Origin: Isoperla grammatica
Lineage: Eukaryota; Arthropoda; Insecta; Plecoptera; Perlodidae
NCBI GenBank assembly: GCA_945910005.1
Contig: OX246749.1
Location: forward strand, 26,872,679 to 26,936,678
Length of the DNA stretch: 64,000 nt
Reading direction: 5' to 3'
In this document: positions 49,401 through 59,608 of the stretch, piece by piece
Numbering within the stretch: the first letter of the stretch is position 1
Layout of the letters: the number at the start of each line of letters is the position of its first letter
The notes under the pieces: model-generated
Told to the model about the DNA's origin: nothing
The model's database searches: none
The model's input: the letters and a program-made list of their open reading frames with translations, nothing else
Translations under genes and position numbers: made by a program

Positions 49401-50394
49401 GATTGCTGATTTGCTGACAAGCCCTCGGGCTTATTGGAAATATGGTGTTATCATTGTATTATGTATGTCATCTCATTAGAAGCATAAAAAAATATTATAT
49501 GATATTATTATTTAATTATATGACGTTCGGTTCGTTTCTGCAAGGGTTATAAAATCGTATCATTATTATCGCTTTGTAATTTGTTTCTTTTATACCTGTA
49601 ATTTGTGTAAAAATTGTGATTGTATTCAAGATTCACAACATTGTTGTCATTTGGACTGGCTAACAAATAATTAATCTAAAGAGTCCTTCCGCGAACGACA
49701 CGCGATCATTGTATGCTACGTGAATGTGCTTGGAATGACATAAATAGCGTTGTTTAATTTATTTTCCTTTCTATTACGTAAACTATGCGACTTATGGGTG
49801 TAACAAAATAAGGACATTTTAATCATAACGACCCATAATATGTAGCTTAGTTAGTTTTGATCGTAGAAACATGATTCAAGTCATATTGTGCATAACACAG
49901 TGACCGAAAAGTAAAATGATTAGAAATATTGAGAATATGTGCGTATTTCCTTATTACATCATTTGGAATCATGATACAAGAACAACAACAAGATCAATTT
50001 AAAGAAAGCCATGCTCAATTATCTTTTTCCACGAATAAGACACTTATCAGATCAACAACTCGCCTCAACGTTGACAGCGCTACTCAAGGGGTGGACAATA
50101 CGGCCCCTACGAACCGGTTTCTGTGGTGCCATCTCAGCCTGGTACGGATTTTAGTAATCTATTGATTCTCATGGTCTGCCAAAGTAATGATTACTGTACA
50201 GAAAACATTAAGAACAATAATATAGCAGTAAATTAACATTTGGTAGATCTATAGCCTAGGTTTGCCTAGCAGTTTGGAAGTTGCTTGAACCAGGTAGAAG
50301 TTTTGAATGTTACTTGAGGCCAACAGACTTAAGTTGTTGCAGCAATGCCTTGCGCTTGATTGTTGATGGTATGGTGTTCAACTCCCTCTGGCTT
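49102..50394. other. AT-rich non-coding interval
   Basis: Contains microsatellites and the second arm of the diverged direct repeat (about 49,718-49,800). No gene recognised. Confidence 0.5.
49197..49263. repeat. (ATT)n microsatellite
   Basis: About 22 uninterrupted att units; a second run lies at 49,363-49,399. The poly-Asn and poly-Ile frames here are artefacts of it. Confidence 0.95.
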
Positions 50395-50760
50395 ATCTTG
50401 ACTCAAGTCTCTATTCCTGGCAATCAGGAAGCCATCCTAGATGTCTGTCAATTTTGACGCCACTTTGTGCGCGGAGGGATACTTTGCCCTTTCTAAAACT
50501 GCAATTGTATCAATAACTGCCTTGTAGTGGTCAGTGAGAAATATGGCCGAGCACTTGATAGCGGCAATTTCATTGGTGCCTAGCTTCTTGAAGTAATCAA
50601 TAGCACTTCCTACTTCTTCTACTTGTTTGAGGAACTCTACCAAATCATCCAAGTATTCAGCAATGTACTGGGTTGAATGAAACCAGGAACTCCAACGAGT
50701 CATCACTCGCACTGGGAACAAGACTGATTTCTTCTCGCCATTCGTGTATACCTATCCTTA
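50395..50760 (-). pseudogene. hAT-like transposase fragment
   Basis: A 94-codon frame starting FPVRVMTRWSSWFHSTQYIAEY resembles the segment with 'RWNSW' in hAT-derived proteins, with helices LDDLVEFLKQVEE and AHKVASKLTDI following. Both flanks have stops, and no catalytic triad is present. A short relic, family call tentative. Confidence 0.45.
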
Positions 50761-51075
50761 TTATTTCTAGGTAAATAACAAACTATGACATTGCAATCAA
50801 TAAATCATCAGCGTACATTGGAAATAATACATAAATAATAATAATAATAATAATACAAAGTACATGTTGAAGTCTGCGATACTCCTAGCATTGATACAGA
50901 ACAGTGTTACACTGTCATCAGCCGCTGACACAAGAGTGCATCGCAGCACAGTGTAGATGAAGTAATCAGGCATTAACACGACACCAACATACCTTCTGTA
51001 GGCGTGTACCAACGCCTCATCGAAGATATTATTGCTTGGTGACTGCCGTGCTATGCCCTGTGTTTTACTGAAGTT
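50761..51075. other. Short non-coding interval
   Basis: Includes an (aat)n run at about 50,830-50,855. Nothing else recognised. Confidence 0.5.
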
Positions 51076-51185
51076 GCGATCCCCTTTCCTCCAAACAGCC
51101 CCATATTTCATCTTCATATATCACCCACTCATTGTCTCGATTAGCCTCGTTGCAGAAATATGAGACGTTAAGCCCAAATATCATC
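51076..51185 (+). repeat. 3' end of a ribozyme-headed SINE (fragment)
   Basis: cctttcctccaaacagcccc, the gtctcgattagcc...gagacgttaagccc hairpin and an (atc)n tail match the SINE copies. The 5' two thirds are missing. Confidence 0.85.
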
Positions 51186-51199
51186 ATCGTCTTCTTATC

Positions 51200-51400
51200 A
51201 TCCATAAGACCACTCTCTCATGTCTCCATATGATGGAATATCATTGCAAGGTCTGATCTCTCCTGAGTTGGTTTGGCTCGGGACTATAGGCGATACCCAC
51301 TCTAAGGGGGAGACAACCCTTTCAATCAGGTCCGATGCCACTAGCTCATCGATATTAGCCTTGATAGAAGATGACTGAACACACATCGAATGTGAACTTA
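51200..51400 (-). pseudogene. Gypsy-type reverse transcriptase fragment
   Basis: A minus-strand stretch reads IDELVASDLIERVVSPLEWV, SPIVPSQTNSGEIRPCNDI. This is the N-terminal fingers block of Ty3/Gypsy reverse transcriptases (pattern L..gIIe.s.SPw.SPiv.v.K...G..R.C.D). The rest of the gene is absent. Confidence 0.6.
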
Positions 51401-51435
51401 AAATCATCTAACATGACACAAAACTCATTAAAATG

Positions 51436-51738
51436 CTAAGAAATGCTCCTTATATTTTGGTGCATAATTTTGAAACTATCATTGTCTGAAAATATTGGTT
51501 TTATTTTGTCCACTCTAGAAAATACTTGAGTAATTCTTTTATCTTTTGGAAGGTCTAGACAATTTTGGGTTTGATTTTTTAACCATTTGCTAATTGTTGG
51601 ATAATTTTGTTTAAGGTTCTTCAGGCTACGAAGATAGGTAGTTCTTATAGATACTTCTAGTTCTTGGGGATGTTCCCGGGGCGGCTCACTCTGATTATAG
51701 GAGAGTTTCCATCCCGTCAGATTTAGGTTGGAATTCAT
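51436..51738 (-). pseudogene. Probable LINE coding fragment ending in an endonuclease start motif
   Basis: A 100-codon frame whose last residues, FKIMHQNIRSIS, match the usual first strand of CR1/Jockey-type AP endonucleases. The upstream part (ITQVFSRVDKIKPIF) is unassigned. It lies downstream of an ORF1-like domain in the same orientation, interrupted by a foldback element, so both may come from one LINE. Confidence 0.4.
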
Positions 51739-51883
51739 AGTCGGCCCCTACACCTAGGGCACCCATTGTTGCTATGGATTTGTTTTGTTTATGGGAAATA
51801 ACATGCAAACAATTGTTACCTTGGTAACAATGGGCGCCCCTAGGTGTAGGGGCCGACTATGAATTCCAACCTAAGACTTTCCC
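51722..51883. mobile_element. Foldback/MITE-like palindrome
   Basis: Arms of about 48 bp, ttaggttggaattcatagtc...ctacacctagg and the reverse complement ending gactatgaattccaacctaa, are nearly perfect inverses around a spacer of about 65 bp. It interrupts an ORF1-like gene between AWTRIGKVL and downstream frames. No clear target duplication. Confidence 0.85.
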
Positions 51884-52320
51884 GATTCTTGTCCAGGCAT
51901 ATTTGAAATCTTGTTGCTTCAAACAGCGAGCCAGCCAGAAAAGATGTTTGTTGATATTTGTGAGGGTCTTGTTAATATAGATTCTGCTATTGAAATTGTT
52001 TCTAATGTCATGGGCCGTGAGGGATTTTACATTTTTCTTGTGTTTAAATAACATGTCTTTATCTTGCCTTGTGTAAAGTTCAGCAACTATCGCCAGAGGA
52101 TTGTGTGCTGACCGCTGTGTGGATGAGTTAGGCCTATCTTTTGCCACGTCCACAACAATCTCGTAGGGACAGTGCTGACGGTGCTCACGGCTGCTCAGTG
52201 GAGAAGGGGTGGTGGGCAGCTGGTTGTTTACCCGCAAGTCGGTTCCGAGTGTCTGCCTGGGCGCCACGTTGTTCGAAGAAAATAGAAAATAAGCAATGAG
52301 TACGTCTAGGTCGGGACGAA
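51870..52320 (-). pseudogene. LINE ORF1-like protein with FP25-type C-terminal domain
   Basis: The end of the 190-codon minus-strand frame reads KHKKNVKSLTAHDIRNNF, SRIYINKTLTNINKHLFWLA and FKYAWTRIGKVL. This is the conserved domain (k.L....d....IyIne.Lt..nk.L...ar......y.Wtr.Gkv) shared by baculovirus FP-like proteins and ORF1 proteins of several invertebrate LINEs. The upstream half is unassigned and the foldback element truncates the end. Confidence 0.55.
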
Positions 52321-54410
52321 CAACGAACTTCCAAGGTGGAAAGTGACCCAGAGACGCTAGATAGTGTATTCTATAGGCATTTATTATAAAGTATCGCAGG
52401 CATGTATTACAATACCCACCAAAGAGCATTTACATGGAAAAATATTCTAGACTCTCACTGTCACACATAATGCACACACAAGGTTTCAAAATACATATAT
52501 ATATATAACCTTGTAAATAACGATAAACCTTTTTGCTATCGCATAACCTTAATTCAAAATCATTCCTAGTTCTACACAAAGATTGCCATCGTACATGGGT
52601 TTTACTGGTCCAGGGTTGACCCTGAGCAACTATTAACAACTTATTACAAATTTCTAAATTACTAGTTAATATAATATATATTTAGAACTTATGCTTAATA
52701 CAGTAACAAATCTTGTAATTAGGATGGAACGTTTAGTGTTCCCCGTTTGGTTATTGGTGTTGTGACACCCCTGGTCCCTGCGGTCTGAAGGTCGCCAAGC
52801 TGCCACGCCCGACAAGGTCCGCTTCACGGCCTCGAACGCTGTAGCCCCGACAATGATAAGACGCCCCCAAAAGAGGTACTAAGGGAGTGCAATGAAGCCT
52901 GTACCCGGCCGGACCTCGCTCACGCCCTAGCGCCTACGTTGACGCTGAGACCCTGGCTCCTGCACTAAGTTCCTGAAGGAGGGATACACACAGTTATCTC
53001 CCATCCTTCTAGATCAAATCCCTACTAACAAAATAAATATTTAGAAAAATGAAATACGAAGCTTACCGCTATACGGAACTATCGTGGCACAGAAGATGGA
53101 CAAAGAGAGCTAAACCCAGGCTCAGCACGACCGACACCTCCAACGACGATCTCGGACACATCGCTCAAGTCTGCTGTCAAGCAATCTCCCTGCCCCATGG
53201 TCCAATGATACTTTACTAGATACTACTTTACTGATACTTTTACTTTACTGATACTACTTTACTACTAGCCCAGTAAGATCGTTCTACCATGTCCCTGCCC
53301 GATACGCCCCCTGGAGCGCCTTCTCAATCCAACGCCCCACCGCCTCATATAGAGGTGCTCCACGATCGCAAAGAGAAAGGAATAATGCGGCGGGATGTAT
53401 AAACGCGGAGTAATCAAACATGCCAACAGAACCGATAGAGAAGTACACAGGGGTGGGCCAATGTACGGAAAACCCTGTCCGGCTGACTGACACTAGACAC
53501 GGGATAATAATTATAGGGGGAACAACCCAATAATAATTAAGACGTTTCAATGTGTCATATATAATAGAGATTTATTTATATTTGTTGATTTTATATATTT
53601 TACTGTTTTGTTGATTTTATTTATTTATATTTATGTGTTACTATTTTATTTATATTATTTATTATTTACTATACTGCTTGGTTTACATTATTTTTATTTT
53701 ATTCCTTCATTCTTTGTTTTAGTGTTTATTTATTATTTACTTTTTTGTTTAGTTTACATTAATTACATTTTTATTTATTAATTCATTCATTCCCTATTTG
53801 ATACTTTTATATGGGGAAATTTCATGAAAGAAATCCACATGCAATCACAGGTCAAAATTAAATACATGTAATTAATTTTTATCTATGATTTCTATGTGGA
53901 TTTCTGTCATAAATTATTATTTTATGGAGAAGATCTTTTAATGTTGGCATTAACTATTGTAAATGATTATCATGTAAATGGTCTATTGGAAAAGCTGCTT
54001 AGATGGTAAATGAAAATACAGTACATGTACATATTATTTACTTTCAAATCAACAGCATTATTTAATGTAGGCTACAAATGATTGTGGAGGGTGATAGTTT
54101 TTACTGCACTTGACTTGCAGACAGTGCAGGCAGTAAATGCCTGAAATATATGATGGTCCGTTTGGTAATAAATTTTTTTTTGAAATCATCATCTCTTGAA
54201 ACCTTTACAATACAGAGAGGTGGAAATTTGCTGTGAACTACTAAATCGCAATAAGGCAAGTTTAAAAGGGCAAGGCCTAATTGGCACTGCCCGTAATATG
54301 CATGTTTCTTTTTTGGGTCAAAACGCTATTTGAAGCTAGGAAAAGATATTTTATGCCCTTTGTGTCAGGCTTATTCAAATCAAAAATTCTAGAATTCACC
54401 GCAGGGCATT
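52321..54410. other. Non-coding 2.1 kb, nothing recognised
   Basis: A moderately GC-rich part (52,740-53,000) is followed by very AT-rich DNA (53,560-54,240). No frame with recognisable protein content. Runs of tttattta are the only repeats seen. Confidence 0.5.
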
Positions 54411-54422
54411 TGATTTCTAAAA

Positions 54423-54716
54423 CCTGCCCAAGGACTGCTACCTTATCGCGGTGGGCAGGTTTGCGTGCTTTGTTGATCCCGAGAGCTATGCCGGCGGAAG
54501 CGTATGCTTCTGGTAGGGCCACCCTAGCCGGACTGGTCGAGGAGGAGAAGTCAGACGAAGTGCAGTCCACACCCCAATCCCCTTTCCCCTTTCCTCACGC
54601 TCCCTCCTACTTGCCCCTTTCCTCCAAATAGCCCCATATTTCATCTTCATATATCACCCACTCATTGTCTCGATTAGCCTCGTTGCAGAAATATGAGACG
54701 TTAAGCCCAAATATCA
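54423..54716 (+). mobile_element. SINE with HDV-ribozyme-like head, copy E
   Basis: A perfect 12-bp target-site duplication tgatttctaaaa lies at 54,411-54,422 and 54,717-54,728. Stem segments cctgccca/tgggcagg and ggactgc/gcagtcc are intact, and the joining segment reads gacgaagt. Confidence 0.93.
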
Positions 54717-54959
54717 TGATTTCTAAAAGATGGTGTGGTTTCCACACTTCAAATCTGGAGAAAATCCCAGCCAGCTTAATTCAGGAATTACAAATAAACC
54801 GAGCTCTACGACGCTCATGTCATTTAGTTTACCACTATATGCCTGTATTGCCTCTGGCTCAAGTTTACGCCCATTGCCAGTGTGGATGTTTCCTGTAAAA
54901 GTCTCTTGATTTCTTAGAAATAAGTCTATCTTCTGTTACTTATATAAATATTATGTTCT

Positions 54960-55260
54960 TATGTTCTGGCCTGTCCGTCTACCATATGTGTACAGCTCGT
55001 AACAATTGCTTCCGGTGATCCGTATTTTACGAGCCATACGCCAAGCTCTGAACCCACTTTGCTCCCTAGAATGAACACAAAGCTCCCTAGCTTGCGTCTC
55101 ATTCAGAAAGACATTGTCAACGTAGAACTTTGCATGTTCTTGACTAGGGAGATACTCTTCAGGAATCTCGGCATTGGTTACCCCATTTTACCATTAGCAA
55201 AACACGCAGCCACTTGCTCATGGTAAACCTCGAGCTCAGCAGAAATTATCCTGCAAGTAA
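54960..55260 (-). pseudogene. YqaJ-like nuclease N-terminal fragment
   Basis: The minus strand reads AELEVYHEQVAACF, then IPEEYLPSQEHAKFYVDNVF, TQARELCVHSREQSGF and RMARKIRITGSNCYELY. The last block (Q-S-x-x-W...R-x-R-I-T-G-S) is the entry signature of YqaJ-like nucleases. A possible splice acceptor ttgcag precedes it at about 55,258. Stops and truncation follow. It lies 120 bp downstream of a Mutator-like relic in the same orientation. Confidence 0.55.
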
Positions 55261-55379
55261 AAAAACAAAACACATAAGTAAATGTACTATGTATTGGTTT
55301 TTTGTGCACAGTTGTGTAGGGCTGTGTTGATTTGCTATTTCAAAGTTAAAATGCTTACTGATTTACTGAAATAGACGTT

Positions 55380-55985
55380 CAAATATTGCCAGTGCTCCCT
55401 TAGCCTCAATACCTCCACTTGACCCTTCAAAGTTTTTGGAGCAGGTGTGATTTTCATCCCCCTTAGTACAACCTGGTATTTAAGGTATTTTTAGGTATTT
55501 TAGTAAATAGTAAATATTTACTTAAGCACTCAATGTCAACCATTTTGTCAGTATCAACGGATGTTGCCTAACAACCCCGTTTAGAGATGCATGGCCCCTT
55601 CTCTGCCATGTTCTATCAAGAGTTTTACTAAGATCTTGTTTTGCATCATTGTCATTCCCATCTATAGCCCCCTGGATAGCTTGTCGCATAGAGCTTTCAC
55701 GCATATCTTAAATGTGTCTGCCTCTATAGAACTTTGGTATAGTTACAAATCTGGTTGGTAGTTGTGATAAATCCATGACAACAGATCATTTCTTATCAGC
55801 TGCGTTCTCTTTGCCTATAGACCGCAGGTCATGGACACATCTGATATTATTTTCATCCAGTTTGTCCCTTGTTATTTTTAAGCTAATCGTGGAGCTGGAA
55901 GATTCACACTCAACACATCTAAAGTTCTGGTCTTTTCAACCTGAGTCCGGCGTTTTGTGGGTTCAAAGGAACCAAGATGTCGCCT
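55380..55985 (-). pseudogene. Mutator-like transposase N-terminal half (copy 4)
   Basis: From about 55,950 the minus strand reads FRCVECESSSSTISLK (a CxxC zinc region), VHDLRSIGKENAADKK, the helix SMRQAIQGAIDGND, then LDRTWQRRGHASLNGVV and, after a frameshift, NFEGSSGGIEAKGALAIFER. These are the successive blocks of the Mutator-like family. The Asp-Gly of the usual DGTWQRRGH is Asp-Arg here. The C-terminal half is missing. Confidence 0.65.
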
Positions 55986-56204
55986 GGTCTATTGTAAACC
56001 TTGCTAATTTGACAGGTAGGATGGGCCTCCCCGGAACACCGGGTACAATCACATCCAATACATATTGGTACGCTGCTAGTGAACCATCAGTATAGTATCG
56101 TTACTTGCAAGACGATATTACGTACGATAGGTGTGCATTGCAAAGAAATACATTGCTATAAACTAAAATCATAATGCACGGGGCTCCCTTTTATAAAATA
56201 TTAA

Positions 56205-57560
56205 TTAAGTGAATGAAGTAGAAGCATCAAGTGGGAGAGCCAACACGTCGTTATCGTCTGTTGACGCCGCCTCCTCATCGTGTTCGCATTCGTCACTCGC
56301 GCTGTCTGACGAGGAATCGCTACCCACATGGATAACAAGTCGATCCACAGCATTGTCGATCATGAAGTCCAGTTCCCAAAATCGTTTTTCGACATCACAA
56401 CGTGGGTTACACATTTTGCCCACTGCTCCGCGGTGACCAACCTTATCCCGTCTCGTACAAGACGTTCTGCATCTTGTTGTTTGCTGCCGCGTGCCCCTTT
56501 ACCTGACTCCATATCATCTCTATTGGGTTTAGTTCACAATGATATGGAGGCAGGCGCAACACTGTCCGACCAGACTCTACAAGCCAACTCATCAATTTCA
56601 TACTTATCATACTTGTGTTTCTCTGTCTTCACTAACTCCATCAACTCACTTTTAATCATGCCGTCGTTGTAAACGATTTCCTTGTTTTTTAGCCACTCCT
56701 GTAACTCAGCCTTCCTCCAAGATTGGGTCGGTAACTTTTCTTTTTTTACCGAATGGTAGTGGGCGTTGTCCATCACTATTTCGCTATGGGATCTAACTTG
56801 GGCAGCACAGCTCTAAACCTCTCATTAAATTGTTGCCCATTCATCTCATCATGATAGTCCCCAGAGTCTCGTTTTGCCCGGAAAACTAACTCCCCACCTT
56901 CCACCCAACCATTTTCATTCCCTATATGCAGGATGACAATTCGTCCACCTTTGCCGCTTGTTTGTTTTTATCCCGTTGTTAGGCCTTCCAGCAGGGCCCG
57001 ACGTGCTGACTGCTGAGGGCACCTTCGTATCTTGCCACACTTCCTCCCGAGTATGCCCGGCATTGCACCAAGTCTGCGCCCCTCTGCTCGATACTGTCTG
57101 ATTAGGCGGAGGTATCGCCGTCTCCACGCACTTATGTCTTCGCTTTCAATGAGAGCAGAATTTCTATTTCTATTCAAGTACGAGAAGCCTATTGAACGCA
57201 TTGTGCGATGTATAGTTGATTGCGACATATTCGGCAGATCTGGGTCATTATTTATCGCATTTGAAACTAAAGCTATAGTTGGGATTGAGTTTTCCCAAAA
57301 AAACTCGTGTATCTTTCTCCTTATAGCATTTTTGATGAACTCGTCATAAATGGGCTTTATTTTGGGATGTCCCTTAATCCCTTTGCACCGCGCCGGGATC
57401 TATTTGGAGTTTTCACTTAATTGCTTGTGTTTATTTCTCTTTTTATCCTTTTCACAGAAGCCTGACTTACACCGCCCAAAGACGATGTCATTTCAATGAC
57501 TTCGTTTACTTTTTTGTTTGGGTGGTTTTTACGCAATTTAGAGTATTCATTTAACACACA
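56205..57560 (-). pseudogene. IS630/Tc1-like transposase, fragmented (second family member)
   Basis: Pieces in order: helix-turn-helix GGVSQASVKRIKREIN (about 57,490), the DNA-binding block MSQSTIHRTMRSIGFSYL and WRRRYLRLIRQYR (57,228-57,130), a frameshifted TWCNAGHT region, the second Asp block MDNAHYHSVKKEKLPT (56,776), KKxELQEWLKNKEIVY, then PPYHCELNPIEMIWSQVKG (about 56,560-56,505) and an acidic C-terminus ending at 56,205. Several stops and frameshifts make it dead. It preserves the third catalytic block that is shortened in the intact ORF at 47,447-48,904. Confidence 0.8.
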
Positions 57561-57698
57561 CTATTTCAGATCACTCGTTAAATATTTACCTTTGCATGTT
57601 TTTTGCAGTAGTTAGTTGGCGATACATCAATTTCACCTACATACATCACGATGCTGATATATAGCTATCTACATTTATTTTTAAGTTGTATTAATAAG

Positions 57699-57998
57699 AT
57701 GGTAGGCCACCCTAGCCGGACTGGTCGAGGAGAAGTCAGACGAAGTGCGGTCCACAGCCAAAGCCCCTTTCCTCCACCTTCCCCTTTCCACCCCCGCCCT
57801 CCTTTTGGCCCCTTTCCTCCAAATAGCCCCCTATTTCATTTTCATAGATCACCCACTCATTGTCTCGATTAGCCTCGTTGCAAAAATATGAGACGCTTTC
57901 CTCCAAACAGCCCCCTATTTCATCTTCATATATCACCCACTCATTGTCTCGATTAGCCTCGTTGCAAAAATATGAGACGTTAAGCCCAAATATCAATC
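57699..57998 (+). mobile_element. 5'-truncated SINE with an internally duplicated 3' half, copy G
   Basis: It starts inside the family consensus at ggtaggccaccctagccgg and lacks the first 90 or so bases. A short target duplication aataag flanks it (57,693-57,698 and 57,999-58,004). The block from tttcctccaaa to the atgagacg hairpin end occurs twice in tandem (about 57,805-57,895 and 57,897-57,980). Confidence 0.8.
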
Positions 57999-58235
57999 AA
58001 TAAGCTATGCCATAGCATGGATCAAGAATTATAGAAAAAACCTCATGCCTTAGCCCTAGGGCCATAGCCTGAGACAAGTTTTATAAAACAGGTCATACCT
58101 AAAACCTCTGACCCTAGCTTGAGATGGGTATTCATAGAGCAGGTCATAGGCCTTCCCATAATCTCATTCCTAGGGCCCAATTCTAAGATTTCAATTTATA
58201 GGTTAGTTCATAGCTTATCATGTCACAACCATAGA

Positions 58236-58621
58236 CCTGCCCAGGGACTGCCACCTTATCGTGGTGGGCAGGTTTGCGTGCTTTGTTGATCCCGAGAGCT
58301 ATGCCGGCGGAAGCGTATGCTTCTGGTAGGGCCACCCAAGCCGGACTGGTCGAGGAGGAGAAGTCAGACGAAGTGCAGTCCACACCGTAATTGCCTTTCC
58401 CCCCCGCTGTCCCATTGAATATTTCTCCTTCCACTTAGCCCTGCCCTCCCTTGCTGGACTCCCGTATGACGACTCACGCGACGTACAATGGATCTGATTC
58501 GGATGTGGCTTTATTCTTTATTCTTCAATATCATCTTTCTCATCTTCATTATCACCCACTCATCGTCTCGATTAGCCATCGTTGCATAAATATGAGACGT
58601 TAAGCCCCATTAATCAATCAA
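58236..58621 (+). mobile_element. Chimeric SINE, copy F: ribozyme-like head on a type 2 body
   Basis: A perfect 13-bp target-site duplication tcacaaccataga lies at 58,223-58,235 and 58,622-58,634. The first 150 bp match copies A-E through gcagtccacacc. From about 58,395 the body matches the type 2 element at 9,590-9,800 (gctgtccca, gactcccgtatga, gacgtacaatggatctg). Tail (aatc)n. Confidence 0.92.
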
Positions 58622-58634
58622 TCACAACCATAGA

Positions 58635-59600
58635 ACTCGAAGACCTGCACCCCTTGGCAGCCACTAGAATCACAAGAAGTAAGATTTAGAAGTCCTGCCA
58701 GTGCTAGGGCTAGGCCTAGACCTTAGACTAGGCCTAGGCACAATGGTCTAGGCAAGAATTAAGATGTTAGGTCGAAGAAGGTTACGCCTAGTAAATAAAG
58801 CCACAATGCTAGGCCTACACCGTGGGCATAATTCAATTATTGCAATGGTTGTACGATAAAGAATCATATTAAACTGCGTAGGCTAAGACTAGGCCTAGCC
58901 CTTAGTAGGCCCTAGGCTCTTGAATAAAAATTATGCCGAAGCCCACTGAAGTAGATTAGCAGAATGTTACCTTGCCTGTCGTTAAATCTCACGTTTCCAC
59001 AACGTAGAATTGCGCGTCCGTTTTCGTCCCCTGCCTTCAGCAGATGGAGTAACACGGACATTATTGTTGTGCTTCATAATAGTCAAAGATAATCAAAGAT
59101 TTCACATTGTCAGGGTTAGACATTTGCAAAAATTGTGATAGTTAAGCCTTTTTAAAATAATGCTTGATAATAGGCCTATACAAATAATAAAAATTTAAAT
59201 TGAAAGCATGAATCATTTTACATGTAGGCCTACATAATATGATATGCCCATCAAAGGTTTTTTGAGGTAGGCATTACGTAGGTTTTCGCACCCGGCACCC
59301 TAATGTGAAATAACACTATAGCCTATACCACTTCCCAATTTTATAGGAACATTGGAAATAGGCAAGTATGTGAACTTGTTTATTACTACGTTTATCAACC
59401 GGGCCGAGTCCGAACTAGCGGATCCGAGTTTAGTCTAATGTGGAATCGATCTTGACTTTCTAGTCTGGATTAGAACTCTCATGACAATTGGAAAGTAGCC
59501 GCTTGATAAACATAAGTTGAAATAATTGAAACAGCAAAATGTAGTATAGAAAAAAATACAAAATTGAATGTTGTATTGTCCATGTGTATCAATCATATGT
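58635..59600. other. Non-coding interval rich in TAGGCCTA motifs
   Basis: Many copies of taggccta/ctaggcct at 58,700-58,920 and 59,170-59,240. No gene recognised. Confidence 0.6.
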
Positions 59601-59608
59601 GTAGCAAT

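Noticed and set aside
49160..49420. Poly-Asn/poly-Ile protein
   Set aside because: Translation of (ATT)n microsatellites.
57651..57872. Plus-strand ORF of 73 codons
   Set aside because: It lies in the truncated SINE copy G.
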